A stretch of DNA of 64,000 bases. Source: Lysinibacillus fusiformis (GTDB taxonomy: Bacteria; Bacillota; Bacilli; Bacillales_A; Planococcaceae). Below, in pieces: positions 26,205-34,797 of this stretch (positions are counted from its first letter, which is position 1; each line of letters starts with the position of its first letter). Where the stretch lies: the NCBI RefSeq assembly GCF_007362955.1, contig NZ_CP041696.1, forward strand, positions 3,968,001 through 4,032,000, in the 5' to 3' direction. The translations under genes and the position numbers were made by a program. The notes under the pieces are model-generated. The model saw only the letters and a list, made by a program, of their open reading frames with translations. It made no database searches and had not been told where the DNA came from.

Positions 26205-26390
26205 TATAAAAGACTACTACGTGATGGGTGGTCTTCTTCTTTATTTCCTTATCTATGTTTTTTCATTTATGTGCCTATCATAACAGGTCAGGTTGATAGT
26301 GCACTTGATTTTATTAGAGATAATAATAGGGGATTAAATCCAATATTAATTTGAGGTATTATTAAACTAACGAAACAGGTTAGCTCAACA
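26205..26390 (+). repeat. Interspersed repeat with shortened left module
   Basis: The left core is missing. The hairpin, the TGCCTATCATAACAGGTCAG segment (with perfect CTATCA / TGATAG pairing), the relic PIITGQVDSALDFI and the tail AACTAACGAAACAGGTTAGC are present. Confidence 0.8.
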
Positions 26391-26520
26391 AGAAACACTG
26401 TATTAAGCTAACTGGTAATCTAACAAAAGCCTCATTTCTCATATATAAAAATCTTCTTCAAAAGGTTTAACGATATAAAATATAGAATTACTATTAAAAA
26501 CATTTGTTAGGAGGGAAGCT

Positions 26521-27273
26521 ATGCATAACTTATCAGGAAAAGTTATTCTCATCACAGGCGCAAGCTCAGGTATTGGGCTTGCCACGGCCGAGTTGATGGC
26601 ATCTAAAGGGGCTAAAGTAATTATTAATTATAATTCAAATGTGAAGGGTGCCACGGAAGCCGTCCAACGTATTCAAGAAAAAGATGGAGACGCCATTGCA
26701 ATTCAAGCTGATGTTATTAATAAAGAAGAAGTGAACTCAATGGTTGAACAAGCTATTTCTTCATTTGGCACAATTGACGTTTTAGTAAATAACGCTGGTG
26801 GTGGTATCCGAAAAAGTACATTTATGGATATGAGTGAAGATCTATGGGAAGAAACGTTCAAATTAAATGTAAACAGTGTTCTATTATGCTCCCAAGCTGT
26901 ATTAAGACATATGATTCCGAAAAAAGGTGGAAAAATTATTAATGTATCTTCAGCGGCTGCACGTATTGGAGGGGCAGGAGAAAGTATTCATTATGCATCT
27001 GCTAAAGGGGCGATAAATACAATGACGATTGGAATGTCCAGAGAGTTAATTGAGTATGGAATTATCGTGAATGGGGTAGCACCTGGAATGGTAGAGACAC
27101 CTTTTCACGATAAATTTGCTCCTGGCGATAATCGACTTGAGCGTATGGCTTCATCTGTACCTATTAAACGCGCTGCAACACCGTTGGAAATAGCAGAGGC
27201 AATTGCCTTCCTTTCCTCCGATGCTTCAAATTATATCCTCGGAGAAATTATGAATGTTAGTGGTGGGAGATAA
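26521..27273 (+). CDS. Short-chain dehydrogenase/reductase (FabG/glucose-dehydrogenase-like)
   Basis: 250 residues, classical SDR. Cofactor motif TGASSGIG near residue 14, NNAGGG at ~87, catalytic Ser in NVSSAAARIG and YASAKGAI (Tyr-Lys) at ~155, C-terminal SNYILGEIMNVSGG. An Asn rather than a basic residue after beta-2 (INYNSN) leaves NAD/NADP choice open. TTAGGAGGG precedes the ATG. Substrate not predictable; stands alone between repeats. Confidence 0.9.
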   Translation: MHNLSGKVILITGASSGIGLATAELMASKGAKVIINYNSNVKGATEAVQRIQEKDGDAIAIQADVINKEEVNSMVEQAISSFGTIDVLVNNAGGGIRKSTFMDMSEDLWEETFKLNVNSVLLCSQAVLRHMIPKKGGKIINVSSAAARIGGAGESIHYASAKGAINTMTIGMSRELIEYGIIVNGVAPGMVETPFHDKFAPGDNRLERMASSVPIKRAATPLEIAEAIAFLSSDASNYILGEIMNVSGGR

Positions 27274-27373
27274 TTAAAAAGCAGAAATTTTATTTGGAAT
27301 TTTTAGTTCGTAAGTAGATGTCTATTACATCTTCTATCCTTTAAGCTTTTCGTATAATACATTTTATTGAACT

Positions 27374-27443
27374 CCCATGAAAGAACTTAATTATCTTTCA
27401 TCTTCTGTGGTGAAGTGCTGATTTTTGCGCTTCATGGATGGCT
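27374..27443 (+). repeat. B element (70 nt)
   Basis: Same sequence class as 7345-7414 (GAAGTGC / GCGCTTC). Inserted between GAACT and AACGGGGGC. Followed by a terminator-like hairpin GTTCAGCCAGAA / TTCTGGTTGAAC with T tract (27468-27500). Confidence 0.85.
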
Positions 27444-27541
27444 AACGGGGGCTTTCGTGTTATATAGTTCAGCCAGAATTTTCTGGTTGAACTTTTTTTA
27501 TTTAGATTTAATCTAACAGTAGCTAGGGTAGAACGTACTAT

Positions 27542-27766
27542 GTGAAAGAAATAGCAAGTGAGATTATGGCTATTTTAGAAGTGATGCGTTCTCATTTATA
27601 CAAATCGGAGCATAATGCAAAAATCGATCAATACGGTAATATGACGCCGGACTTTGAACCGTTAAATGAAACAAGTACGTTCATTGATATTGAAACGGGC
27701 GAAGAAATAGAATGTATAGAACCGTTATTGAAACAAAAAAACCAAAGATTATGTCCTGAGAACTGA
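27542..27766 (+). CDS. Hypothetical small protein (74 aa), possibly a fragment
   Basis: GTG start with a poor ribosome site. Product begins MKEIASEIMAILEVMRSHLY and is acidic in its second half (ETSTFIDIETGEEIECIEPL). No membrane segment. The terminator 30 bp downstream suggests a real transcription unit. Family not recognised; it may have lost its 5' end. Confidence 0.4.
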   Translation: MKEIASEIMAILEVMRSHLYKSEHNAKIDQYGNMTPDFEPLNETSTFIDIETGEEIECIEPLLKQKNQRLCPEN

Positions 27767-27796
27767 GCCATCATCAATTATAGAGACAACATAACT

Positions 27797-27840
27797 CACC
27801 TTTGAAAATAGTACCTTAAAAATTTTCAAAGGTGGTTTTA
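27797..27840 (+). terminator. Rho-independent terminator
   Basis: CACCTTTGAAAAT / ATTTTCAAAGGTG, a perfect 13-bp stem followed by GGTTTTA. Confidence 0.75.
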
Positions 27841-27918
27841 CAAAGGTATGAACATATATTCAGGATGGTCTATTTTTTCTACTGTACTGAAAAGAAAATC
27901 ATTAGAAATCGCCTATTC

Positions 27919-27997
27919 TCATATTCTTTTACACAAGTATCGATGGAAAAAGAGAGGATGCTGTTATATTACGAGAGGGTAATTGTAATTGAACAAG
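27919..27997 (+). repeat. 79-bp dispersed coding relic (FYTSIDGKRED tail), copy 1
   Basis: Nearly identical to 48028-48106. One frame reads FYTSIDGKREDAVILREGNC before a stop, so it looks like a gene's C-terminus copied to two places; the parent is not here. Confidence 0.65.
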
Positions 27998-28043
27998 TGA
28001 AACTAAAAAGTCGGTTTCTGAAACATACAGAAAATCAGCTTTT

Positions 28044-28427
28044 TTATACGAGAGGCTTTTGAATTAATGTAGCAAATTCTAGTTGATGTACATGCCCATC
28101 ATCAAGTGTAGTAGTACCTTTGACAAAGTGTACATGTTTATCATCGCTAACACGGATAGCAGGACCTGTTTCTATTGCAACCTCATGATGATGATCTAAA
28201 AAATCAGTATTAGTCATAAGTACATGTATATGACTATTACCCTTAGGAATTACTTCACTTGTAACTCCTGCAAAACGATGATTATGTCTGTCATCTCCTT
28301 CTTCAGCTAATTTGGTACTTGCCAAGAATTCATGAACATGTGTTTGTTGTGATTCTACTGAAGCTTTTTTCTTGTTTGACTGTTCTTCTTTATTGAGCTT
28401 TTCTTTTTCGTTTAACTCTTTATTCAT
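28044..28427 (-). CDS. YmaF-family His-rich protein
   Basis: 127 residues. After a charged, Lys/Glu-rich N-terminus (~30 residues), repeated His motifs follow: HVHEFLAST, DRHNHRF, SHIHVLMTN, DHHHEV, KHVHFVKG, DGHVHQLEFAT. This pattern defines the YmaF family, whose repeats probably form beta-strands that can bind metal; function unknown. AAGGAGGG lies 8 bp before the ATG. Confidence 0.88.
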   Translation of the reverse strand: MNKELNEKEKLNKEEQSNKKKASVESQQTHVHEFLASTKLAEEGDDRHNHRFAGVTSEVIPKGNSHIHVLMTNTDFLDHHHEVAIETGPAIRVSDDKHVHFVKGTTTLDDGHVHQLEFATLIQKPLV

Positions 28428-28676
28428 TAAATAAGGCCCTCCTTAAAATTAGACTACGGAATATATTACTCGATGGGAAAAGTATTTATGACTAAAGAAT
28501 TTGACACGAGGATAAAATATCTTTGACTTTTATGTAAAGCCCTCTTTACAATTCTACAAAGATTGTGAAGAAAAGTACTTCAACTAACGAGGCAGGTTGA
28601 TAGTGCAATTGATTTTATTAGAGATAAGAATAGGGATTTAAATCCAAATAAAATGAATTGGAGATATTATTAAACT

Positions 28677-28745
28677 CCCATGCAAGAACGTAATAATCTT
28701 TCATTCTCTGTGGTGTAGCGCTGGTTTTGCGCTCCATGGATGGCT
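28677..28745 (+). repeat. B element (69 nt) inserted in a right core
   Basis: The preceding repeat tail (CAGGTTGATAGTGCAATTGA, 28588 onward, ending GAGATATTATTAAACT) is interrupted after AAACT by the B element and resumes AACGAAGCAG. Hairpin 2 is AGCGC / GCGCT; hairpin 1 carries a mismatch (ATGCAAGA). Confidence 0.85.
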
Positions 28746-28831
28746 AACGAAGCAGTTTAATTGAACAAGGTATACTTGCAGATTGTGGAGAATATGTAAA
28801 AAAGAAAAGGAAGATGGGAAGGCTGTATAGT

Positions 28832-29178
28832 TTGAAGAAAACAATTGGTAGGACACTTGCTTGAACTATGCTTTTAATTGGAGGAGCAATCTATTATTTC
28901 ATAACAGTTTCCCTATACGAACCATCGAAGGAGTTGTACAATTTTTTTCCTAAAAATGCTGAATTAGTTCAGGGGAATTCTCGAGGGAAAGTTATGATTG
29001 GTCCCCGACCTCTGAAGAAAATGGAATTCCATTTGGATATGAATTGGCAATTAAAATGAATGGATGGAAAAAGGGAGAAAGAGATGGTGCTTCAGTTTAT
29101 TATACAAAAGGAACTAAAAAAATAGATTTGATTTCATCTAGGAAGCATTTGAACATCCTTAAAGTGGATGATTTGTGA
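28832..29178 (+). pseudogene. Small membrane-anchored protein, nonsense + frameshift
   Basis: TTG start (LKKTIGRTLA), then TGA at 28862 where a Trp codon is likely, then TMLLIGGAIYYFITVSLYEP, and a frameshift near 28995 into SPTSEENGIPFGYELAIKMN and ending KHLNILKVDDL. Joined, the pieces make a ~115-residue signal-anchored protein of unknown function. Two lesions mean it is dead. Confidence 0.7.
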
Positions 29179-29196
29179 ATAACAAAGAAGTACTTC

Positions 29197-29260
29197 AACT
29201 AACGGGTGCGATTGTTCAATTAGAGCAATCGCTTCTTGTGCTAACGAAGCAGGTTAGTGA
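29197..29260 (+). repeat. Compact repeat (64 nt)
   Basis: AACTAACGGGTGCGATTG, hairpin GCGATTGTTC / GAGCAATCGC, then GTGCTAACGAAGCAGGTTAG. The outer CTAAC and GTTAG pair around the inner hairpin. Confidence 0.8.
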
Positions 29261-29346
29261 AAGAAGGAATTCGTAAGGCTCTGACGAGTCTTATTAATAG
29301 ATTGATCATATTTTAAAACACCTATATTAGAAGTAAGGGGTAAAGT

Positions 29347-29481
29347 ATGACTATAGTTAAAGTAAAAGATATAGAAATTAACTATGAAGTTAGAGGAGAA
29401 GGCGATCCAATCATCTTCATTCAAGGTAGTGGAGCTTCGTGGAAAGTATGGAAACCTCAAATTAGTAGAATAGAAAAATAA
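29347..29481 (+). pseudogene. N-terminal stub of an alpha/beta hydrolase
   Basis: GTAAGGGG precedes the ATG; the product MTIVKVKDIEINYEVRGEGD then PIIFIQGSGASWKVW is the first ~40 residues of an alpha/beta hydrolase (oxyanion strand included). It stops and the DNA passes within 30 bp into a repeat core (TTCAACTAACGGAGCAGG). The gene body has been deleted up to the repeat. Confidence 0.75.
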
Positions 29482-29600
29482 CTAATTAAACTATTTTCTT
29501 GTTCAACTAACGGAGCAGGTTAGTTGAAGTAGATTTCTATGTTAATATTAGTATTAAATTATAAAAAATACTAAACCTAAGTGATAGTGGGAGAGATTAG

Positions 29601-30181
29601 ATGATTTATTTGAAGAAAGCAATGACACTTCTGGCTTTCATTTTTATTGGTATTTTTATGATAGGCTCTTTTCCTTCGATTACAAGTGCTTGTTCGTGTG
29701 CATATTTATCAAGTGTAGAAGAAGAATTTGAACGTTCAAAAGCCGTATTTAGTGGGAAAGTTGTTGATATAAAAGAGAGACTAAGTTTAAAAGGATATAC
29801 AACTAAATCAGTTCTTTTTGAGGTAATGAACACCTAGAAGGGTGTTGAACAATCACAAATTATCATTACTACTGGTCAAGGTGGTGGAGATTGTGGATAT
29901 AATTTTATAAAGGGAGAAGAATATTTGGTTTATGCTGACGAATCAATTATGTACGGGGTACGGGGCAAAATCGCTTGTATCAGTCATTTGTAATCGTACT
30001 GATATGTTGAGTTCTTCACAGGAGGATTTGGAGGTACTTGGAGAAAGGACAGCCCCCGATTGAAGAAGTTAAATTAAGTGGTAAACATAATAGAAATCAT
30101 ATATATATTTGGGCTACAGTGGCAGTAGCCATTGGCATTGTTGTGTTTTTCATTTTAAATAAAAGAAAAAGGTTGGATTAG
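29601..30181 (+). pseudogene. TIMP/NTR-like surface protein, nonsense + frameshift
   Basis: A signal peptide (LLAFIFIGIFMIGSFPSITS) followed by ACSCA at the mature N-terminus, then VEEEFERSKAVFSGKVVDIK: the layout of bacterial netrin/TIMP-like domains. A TAG at 29835 replaces a probable Trp (EVMNT-stop-KGVEQSQIII). After GGDCGYNFIKGEEYLVYADE the frame shifts near 29985. The last part reads HIYIWATVAVAIGIVVFFIL and NKRKRLD, a C-terminal membrane anchor. Intact relatives should be ~190-residue surface-anchored proteins. Inactive here. Confidence 0.7.
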
Positions 30182-30349
30182 TGGTTATTGCAGAAAGAAT
30201 TTTTGAACATTGCGATTTATGTTGATGATTTTGGTACCTCTCCAACTGCTGTATATGGTAGCGACTTCTCGCTTTATATGGCATGGTTACGTATAGCTCT
30301 ACTCGCAATTATTACTTTAATCTCTGGAATTAAGTCATTTAGTAAATAG
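30182..30349 (+). pseudogene. C-terminal fragment of a membrane protein
   Basis: Open frame without start reading YVDDFGTSPTAVYGSDFSLY, then MAWLRIALLAIITLISGIKS and a stop. One transmembrane helix. It abuts the preceding pseudogene. Confidence 0.4.
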
Positions 30350-30548
30350 AGAAAATTATCGTTATTCTTATGAAGGCTTATTCCATTATCGGGCTCGATA
30401 CTGTAATAAGGATCAGCGCTTATTTTCATTAAAGGGCCATATTATTGAATAACATTTTTTAACGAAAGGTTCCAAACCGACGCTTTGGGAAGGTTATATA
30501 TACTATAGACTGGAGTTCATTAAGTATTTCGAAAGGTGGTGTTGTTAA

Positions 30549-30812
30549 TTGGAAAACAAAGAAATAATACTTAATACCTTAAATGAAATCAAAAATGGAA
30601 ATATACCTGTTCATACAGATTACAATTTAAACTTAGACATGTGGGCAGATCTTATTGAATATATGCATGATAGAACATATATTTCCGATGTTACAATTTA
30701 TTGGTTTGGTGATGATGATACATATAACGATGAAAGAGTTCACTCTGTTGATCTAACTAAAGTCAGACTGACAACTTTTGGAGAGAGATTTTTAACTGAA
30801 GAAATGAATTAA
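30549..30812 (+). CDS. Hypothetical protein (87 aa)
   Basis: TTG start 8 bp after GAAAGGTGG. Begins MENKEIILNTLNEIKNGNIP and contains DVTIYWFGDDDTYNDERV and LTTFGERFLTEEMN. The final LTxxGxxFL pattern recalls winged-helix YjcQ-like proteins, but the match is weak. Cytosolic, acidic. Confidence 0.6.
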   Translation: MENKEIILNTLNEIKNGNIPVHTDYNLNLDMWADLIEYMHDRTYISDVTIYWFGDDDTYNDERVHSVDLTKVRLTTFGERFLTEEMN

Positions 30813-30910
30813 TTATACAAATTAAATCAAAATAACGTTCCCAAATGAAGTTAAGGAATAACCCCCCATTCATTGAATTAGGAGTTATTTTGGTTGCTAA
30901 TGATCAGTAT

Positions 30911-30940
30911 GTCCCCAAACCATGCTTTGGGGACGTTTTA
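30911..30940 (+). terminator. Rho-independent terminator
   Basis: Perfect 9-bp stem GTCCCCAAA / TTTGGGGAC with ATGC-type loop and GTTTTA tail, ~100 bp after the gene. A short motif AATAACGTTCCCAAATG occurs just upstream (30829) and again at 32041. Confidence 0.75.
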
Positions 30941-31020
30941 TATTCAACTAACGTAATCCGAATAGTTCAATAAAAGAGTGGATTAATTTGGTAAAATAGA
31001 TTCAGAGGGGAGGAAATGTA

Positions 31021-31962
31021 GTGAGAAATTTTATTTCTGTTTTCATAATAATTGTTGTAGTCGTCTTAGTAATTAATATAGACATCGACAAAAATGATAG
31101 TTTCTCTAATAATAATGTTGATGTTGAGAAACAATGGGATCGTATTTCATCTGTCCTTGAGAATGCGTGGGATGATTTTGGTTTATTTAGTTTTCAAGCA
31201 ACCCCAGATTCAACAATTTTTATTGAAATGGATGAAACTAAAAGTGAATTACAATTGATAAAGTATTTAGAGGAAAATGTAAATAAAACAGATTTGAATC
31301 AATACAACATTGAAATTACTAAGAAAAGTTTACACGAAGTTGAGACAGAGAGTTTTATGATGGAGGTTTCAGTTATTGTATCTGATTATTTACAAGAAAA
31401 TAATTATCACGATGTGGACATTTACGCCCCTTCAATTAAACCTACACCGATACTAAAAATATCGATTCCTAAGTCCAGTACACGTTCTAGCGAAAACATA
31501 AAAAAAGAGCTAGAAGATGTATTAGCTTCCAAGAGCGCTGAACTACCAAACAAAGATATTTCCTATGAAATCCAGGTGATAGAGCATGTTGATGAAAGTA
31601 CTATTGAATCAGATGCCTTAATCAGTGATGTTGTTGAAGATTTTCAAGGAACAGAAAACCATTTAATTATTTCTGATACAGATATTTTTAAAGGAAATGG
31701 TATCTATAAAATGTCTTGGGCGCAACCATTAGATTCGAAGGACTATAAATTTCATGTTACAAACAATACAGGGACAAATGTAACCGTGCAAATTCAACAG
31801 AGTAGTCACACGCAAACTTATAATTTAGTGGCTATTGGTTCTACTACATGGGTCCAATCAGCTGCTTCTTCTGGTGACCATACAATAGTGGTCACAACAT
31901 CTGATGGAAGGATTTTTAAAGGGGATGTTTTTGTCAGTAGATCTGATGTTCCATTGAACTAA
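31021..31962 (+). CDS. Membrane-anchored extracytoplasmic protein (313 aa)
   Basis: GTG start 8 bp after GGGGAGG. Residues 5-24 are a signal anchor (ISVFIIIVVVVLVINIDI). Then come ~190 mostly helical, acidic residues (MDETKSELQLIKYLEENVNK; IKKELEDVLASKSAEL) and a C-terminal ~85-residue beta-sandwich-like domain (KGNGIYKMSWAQPLDSKDYK; GTNVTVQIQQSSHTQTY). The end resembles small bacterial immunoglobulin-like or lectin-like modules. Family not recognised. The gene is intact, in contrast to its neighbours. Confidence 0.7.
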   Translation: MRNFISVFIIIVVVVLVINIDIDKNDSFSNNNVDVEKQWDRISSVLENAWDDFGLFSFQATPDSTIFIEMDETKSELQLIKYLEENVNKTDLNQYNIEITKKSLHEVETESFMMEVSVIVSDYLQENNYHDVDIYAPSIKPTPILKISIPKSSTRSSENIKKELEDVLASKSAELPNKDISYEIQVIEHVDESTIESDALISDVVEDFQGTENHLIISDTDIFKGNGIYKMSWAQPLDSKDYKFHVTNNTGTNVTVQIQQSSHTQTYNLVAIGSTTWVQSAASSGDHTIVVTTSDGRIFKGDVFVSRSDVPLN

Positions 31963-32161
31963 TTAGAAAGACTTTAACAAAGTTAAGTTCTTTAACAGGG
32001 GAAGTGCAACAAAGATTTATAACGTATACATAAATAAACCTAATAACGTTCCCAAATGCAAGTTTGGAAACACACTTAAAAGCCACAAAATGAAGTTTAG
32101 TTATTCCATTAAAGGGCGCTTTAGTTTAATAAAGCAACAGTAGAAGAATGATAAGAAAAAA

Positions 32162-32192
32162 GGACTCGATTCCTATTTAGAGGAATCGAGCC
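32162..32192. terminator. Terminator hairpin between convergent units
   Basis: GGACTCGATTCC / GGAATCGAGCC stem, flanked by A-rich sequence on one side and a T-containing tail. A second hairpin GCTGTGC / GGCACAGC + TTTTT occurs at about 32294-32343. Either could end the ABC operon on the minus strand or the unit at 31021. Confidence 0.6.
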
Positions 32193-32414
32193 TATTTAAT
32201 TAAACCCACCAGCACCAATGTGTTGCCACATACACTCGACACATTGCGAGGCTGTCGCTTGGTTGGAGTTAGTTTGATTTATTAATAACCTATTGCTGTG
32301 CTAAAAAATCCGATTCTTATTGGGCTTTTCGGCACAGCTTTTTGAATTGTAGTCAATTGTTAGAATTGTGTTTTCACCTGGTACAGGTCCTTAAGAAATT
32401 GACTTGACTGTAAA

Positions 32415-33641
32415 TCAATCCAATAAATCTTTATTTTGCTGACGAATACAAAAAATGATCGGTAAACTGATACAAATAACTAACAAAAGAATTCCCGCAT
32501 ATAATTCAATCATTGGAATTTTTGTCCACTGATAAAAGTCATTTTTTAAATAGAACGCATCTTTAAGCACTCGATTAGCAATGACGATAAAAACAAAGCC
32601 AACTGGAATAATTTTCATTAGTAATGCTAAATAATGTTGACTGGTCTGAGAGAGGAATAAGAGAATTCCGCTATAAGCCATCCCAATCAAATAAACTAAC
32701 AATACAACTTTCACTAACCACTGAGCAAATGTCCATTGATAAAAAGATAGCAGTAAAGGTTCTTCGTTATCGATAAAAAATGAATTCAACCCATTCGAAA
32801 AATATTGTGTGAAATTAGTGAAATACAACAAACTCCCAAAAAATCCTACGACACACGTAATCAACAGAAAACTGGCAGTCATGCCACTAACAAATTGTGT
32901 CCAAAGAATTTTCCGCCCATGACGACTACTCCATTGAATTTTTTGTAACCCTAACAAGCGATCTTTAACAAAAACAGAAGGGATCAATAAAGACAATAGA
33001 AAAATAAGTAGGATAAGAATACTTTCAAAATAACCAATAACTGTCGAAGATAAATAACTGGGCAAAATGTTGCGCCAACCTTCTTCCATAAATAAAGTGT
33101 CTGAAAGTCTTTCTCTTTCTTTTTCCGTATAGTGTTCATTATTGAGAAACATATCTGATGAATCAAATTGCTTCATAGAACTATGTAAGTTTTGTAGGAC
33201 ATCGATTTTATCCATCATTGAATGACCTGTATCATCTATCAAGTCTTGTTGAATAGCATCTATTTGTTTAACGATTTCTTTCTCTTCTTCATTCATCTCA
33301 TTGATTGCTACAACGGGAAGGTTTTCTTGATACCATGATTCAAACTCAGCATAATTTCCAAGTTGAAGTTGTTTTGCGATAGAGTTTTCTGAGACAATCT
33401 TGTCCGCTTGTTTGATAAAGGTAATATACTCAGCTTTAATTTCTGCAATTTCTTCATCTTCAAGCGTTTGTCCAAATCGACTTTGCCAATCAGAAGCTTT
33501 ATCATAAATAGGAATCATGCCGCCATTTGGCCAAAATTTATGGATAAAATTCAACTCTTGATTGTAGAATACGATCGTTATCAAGAGTGCTACAAGAAGT
33601 AAGATTGGTTGAAATAATTTTTTTAACTCAACAGTAAACAC
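32415..33641 (-). CDS. ABC-2-type transporter permease, second subunit
   Basis: 408 residues. One N-terminal helix (ILLLVALLITIVFYNQ), a long acidic extracytoplasmic loop (about residues 35-195), then five helices (ILILLIFLLSLLIPSVF; FLLITCVVGFFGSLLYF; VVLLVYLIGMAYSGILLFL; VGFVFIVIANRVL; LYAGILLLVICISLPIIF). The layout with the large loop after TM1 matches ABC-2 exporters. It starts 1 bp after the other permease stop and is the last gene of the operon. Confidence 0.8.
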   Translation of the reverse strand: MFTVELKKLFQPILLLVALLITIVFYNQELNFIHKFWPNGGMIPIYDKASDWQSRFGQTLEDEEIAEIKAEYITFIKQADKIVSENSIAKQLQLGNYAEFESWYQENLPVVAINEMNEEEKEIVKQIDAIQQDLIDDTGHSMMDKIDVLQNLHSSMKQFDSSDMFLNNEHYTEKERERLSDTLFMEEGWRNILPSYLSSTVIGYFESILILLIFLLSLLIPSVFVKDRLLGLQKIQWSSRHGRKILWTQFVSGMTASFLLITCVVGFFGSLLYFTNFTQYFSNGLNSFFIDNEEPLLLSFYQWTFAQWLVKVVLLVYLIGMAYSGILLFLSQTSQHYLALLMKIIPVGFVFIVIANRVLKDAFYLKNDFYQWTKIPMIELYAGILLLVICISLPIIFCIRQQNKDLLD

Positions 33642-33642
33642 T

Positions 33643-34797
33643 TTATTTTACCTCCTTTGCTGAATAGAATTTACTTGTTAAAATACCGCCAATGCCTAAG
33701 AGAAATATGTTGATGATCATTGCAATTGATTCTTGCCACGGAATGGTTGCATAAGGTCCCATTTCCGTAAACCAATAGCCTTGTATTTGCCACAGTGAAA
33801 TTGGATGCCACATCAAAAGGGAGTGCATATTCCACCAACCCAATTGATTAGCGATTTGTTCCATTCCCAGTAAAACAACATAGATGACAACGAAAACAAT
33901 AAACCCTCGAAATAAATGATCCGTCCATAAGCCTACAAGAAAATTAAATCCATGGCAGAGGATGATTAATAAGCCGCCTAATACAATGGATAGAATCGTA
34001 TAGTTTAACAATGTCATTGATTGCCAAGGTATAAAGGGGATTTCCAGCAATTGAGGAAAATAAACATTTACGTGAAATTGTGTTGACATGCTTGTTTGCC
34101 ATAGTATTCCAATAGGGTGTAAATAGTTAAAAATGCCAAATGTTAGCATGACCATCGTTACATAAAAAAGAAATGTGAGTATGAAACTCGCTACATATTT
34201 ACTCACTTGTGTTTTACGTCCTGTTTTTGAGGACATCACTAGGACATCTGTTTTCGTTAATCTCTCAGAAGTACTTCCATACAAACCTAGTAATAATGCA
34301 AAGATTAGACTTTCTCCTAAAACTACACGAAATAGTCGATTTCTTATAAAGGTAAAGAAGTTCATTGTTTCTCCTGCTGCCCCAACTTCCAATGAAGCTT
34401 GTTCTTCTGCTAACTCATGGACAACGGGGGTCAATTTTTCGTATTTTCTCTTCAATTTTTCAGCGAACGAGCCTTGAATTTGAAAAAAATCAATCATCTC
34501 TTGACCCAAAGCTTCTGTTGAATAATGTTGGAAAACATTTCCTGCTCCGGCGGTTTCCGTCAATAATCGCTGTTGTTCCTTACTAGCGGATTGAGCGGAA
34601 AGTTTTTCACGGAACTCAGATGTAATCAAATATCCTGTTGTTACTTCGGTTTCCTGAATATATTTTAAATATGACTGATCCAATCCCGCTGTGACAATGT
34701 AGATTGTATTTAACAATAAACTTGCGATAAAAAACAAGTGAATCATTGGCTGTTCAAATAGTTTACGAATTTCAAAGGGGATAATTCGCAGAAGCAT
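33643..34797 (-). CDS. ABC-2-type transporter permease, first subunit
   Basis: 384 residues from the ATG giving MLLRIIPFEIRKLFEQPMIH, which has GAGGTGG 6 bp upstream and overlaps the ATPase 3' end by 26 bp. The same plan as its partner: N-terminal helix (LFFIASLLLNTIYIVTAGL), a ~150-residue extracytoplasmic loop, then five helices (VVLGESLIFALLLGLYG and onward). The two permeases probably form a heterodimer with one ATPase dimer. Substrate unknown. Confidence 0.8.
   Translation of the reverse strand: MLLRIIPFEIRKLFEQPMIHLFFIASLLLNTIYIVTAGLDQSYLKYIQETEVTTGYLITSEFREKLSAQSASKEQQRLLTETAGAGNVFQHYSTEALGQEMIDFFQIQGSFAEKLKRKYEKLTPVVHELAEEQASLEVGAAGETMNFFTFIRNRLFRVVLGESLIFALLLGLYGSTSERLTKTDVLVMSSKTGRKTQVSKYVASFILTFLFYVTMVMLTFGIFNYLHPIGILWQTSMSTQFHVNVYFPQLLEIPFIPWQSMTLLNYTILSIVLGGLLIILCHGFNFLVGLWTDHLFRGFIVFVVIYVVLLGMEQIANQLGWWNMHSLLMWHPISLWQIQGYWFTEMGPYATIPWQESIAMIINIFLLGIGGILTSKFYSAKEVK

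Noticed and set aside
6588..31000. Calling this a true integron
   Set aside because: No intI, no attI, and the cores do not meet the strict attC consensus; kept only as a hypothesis.
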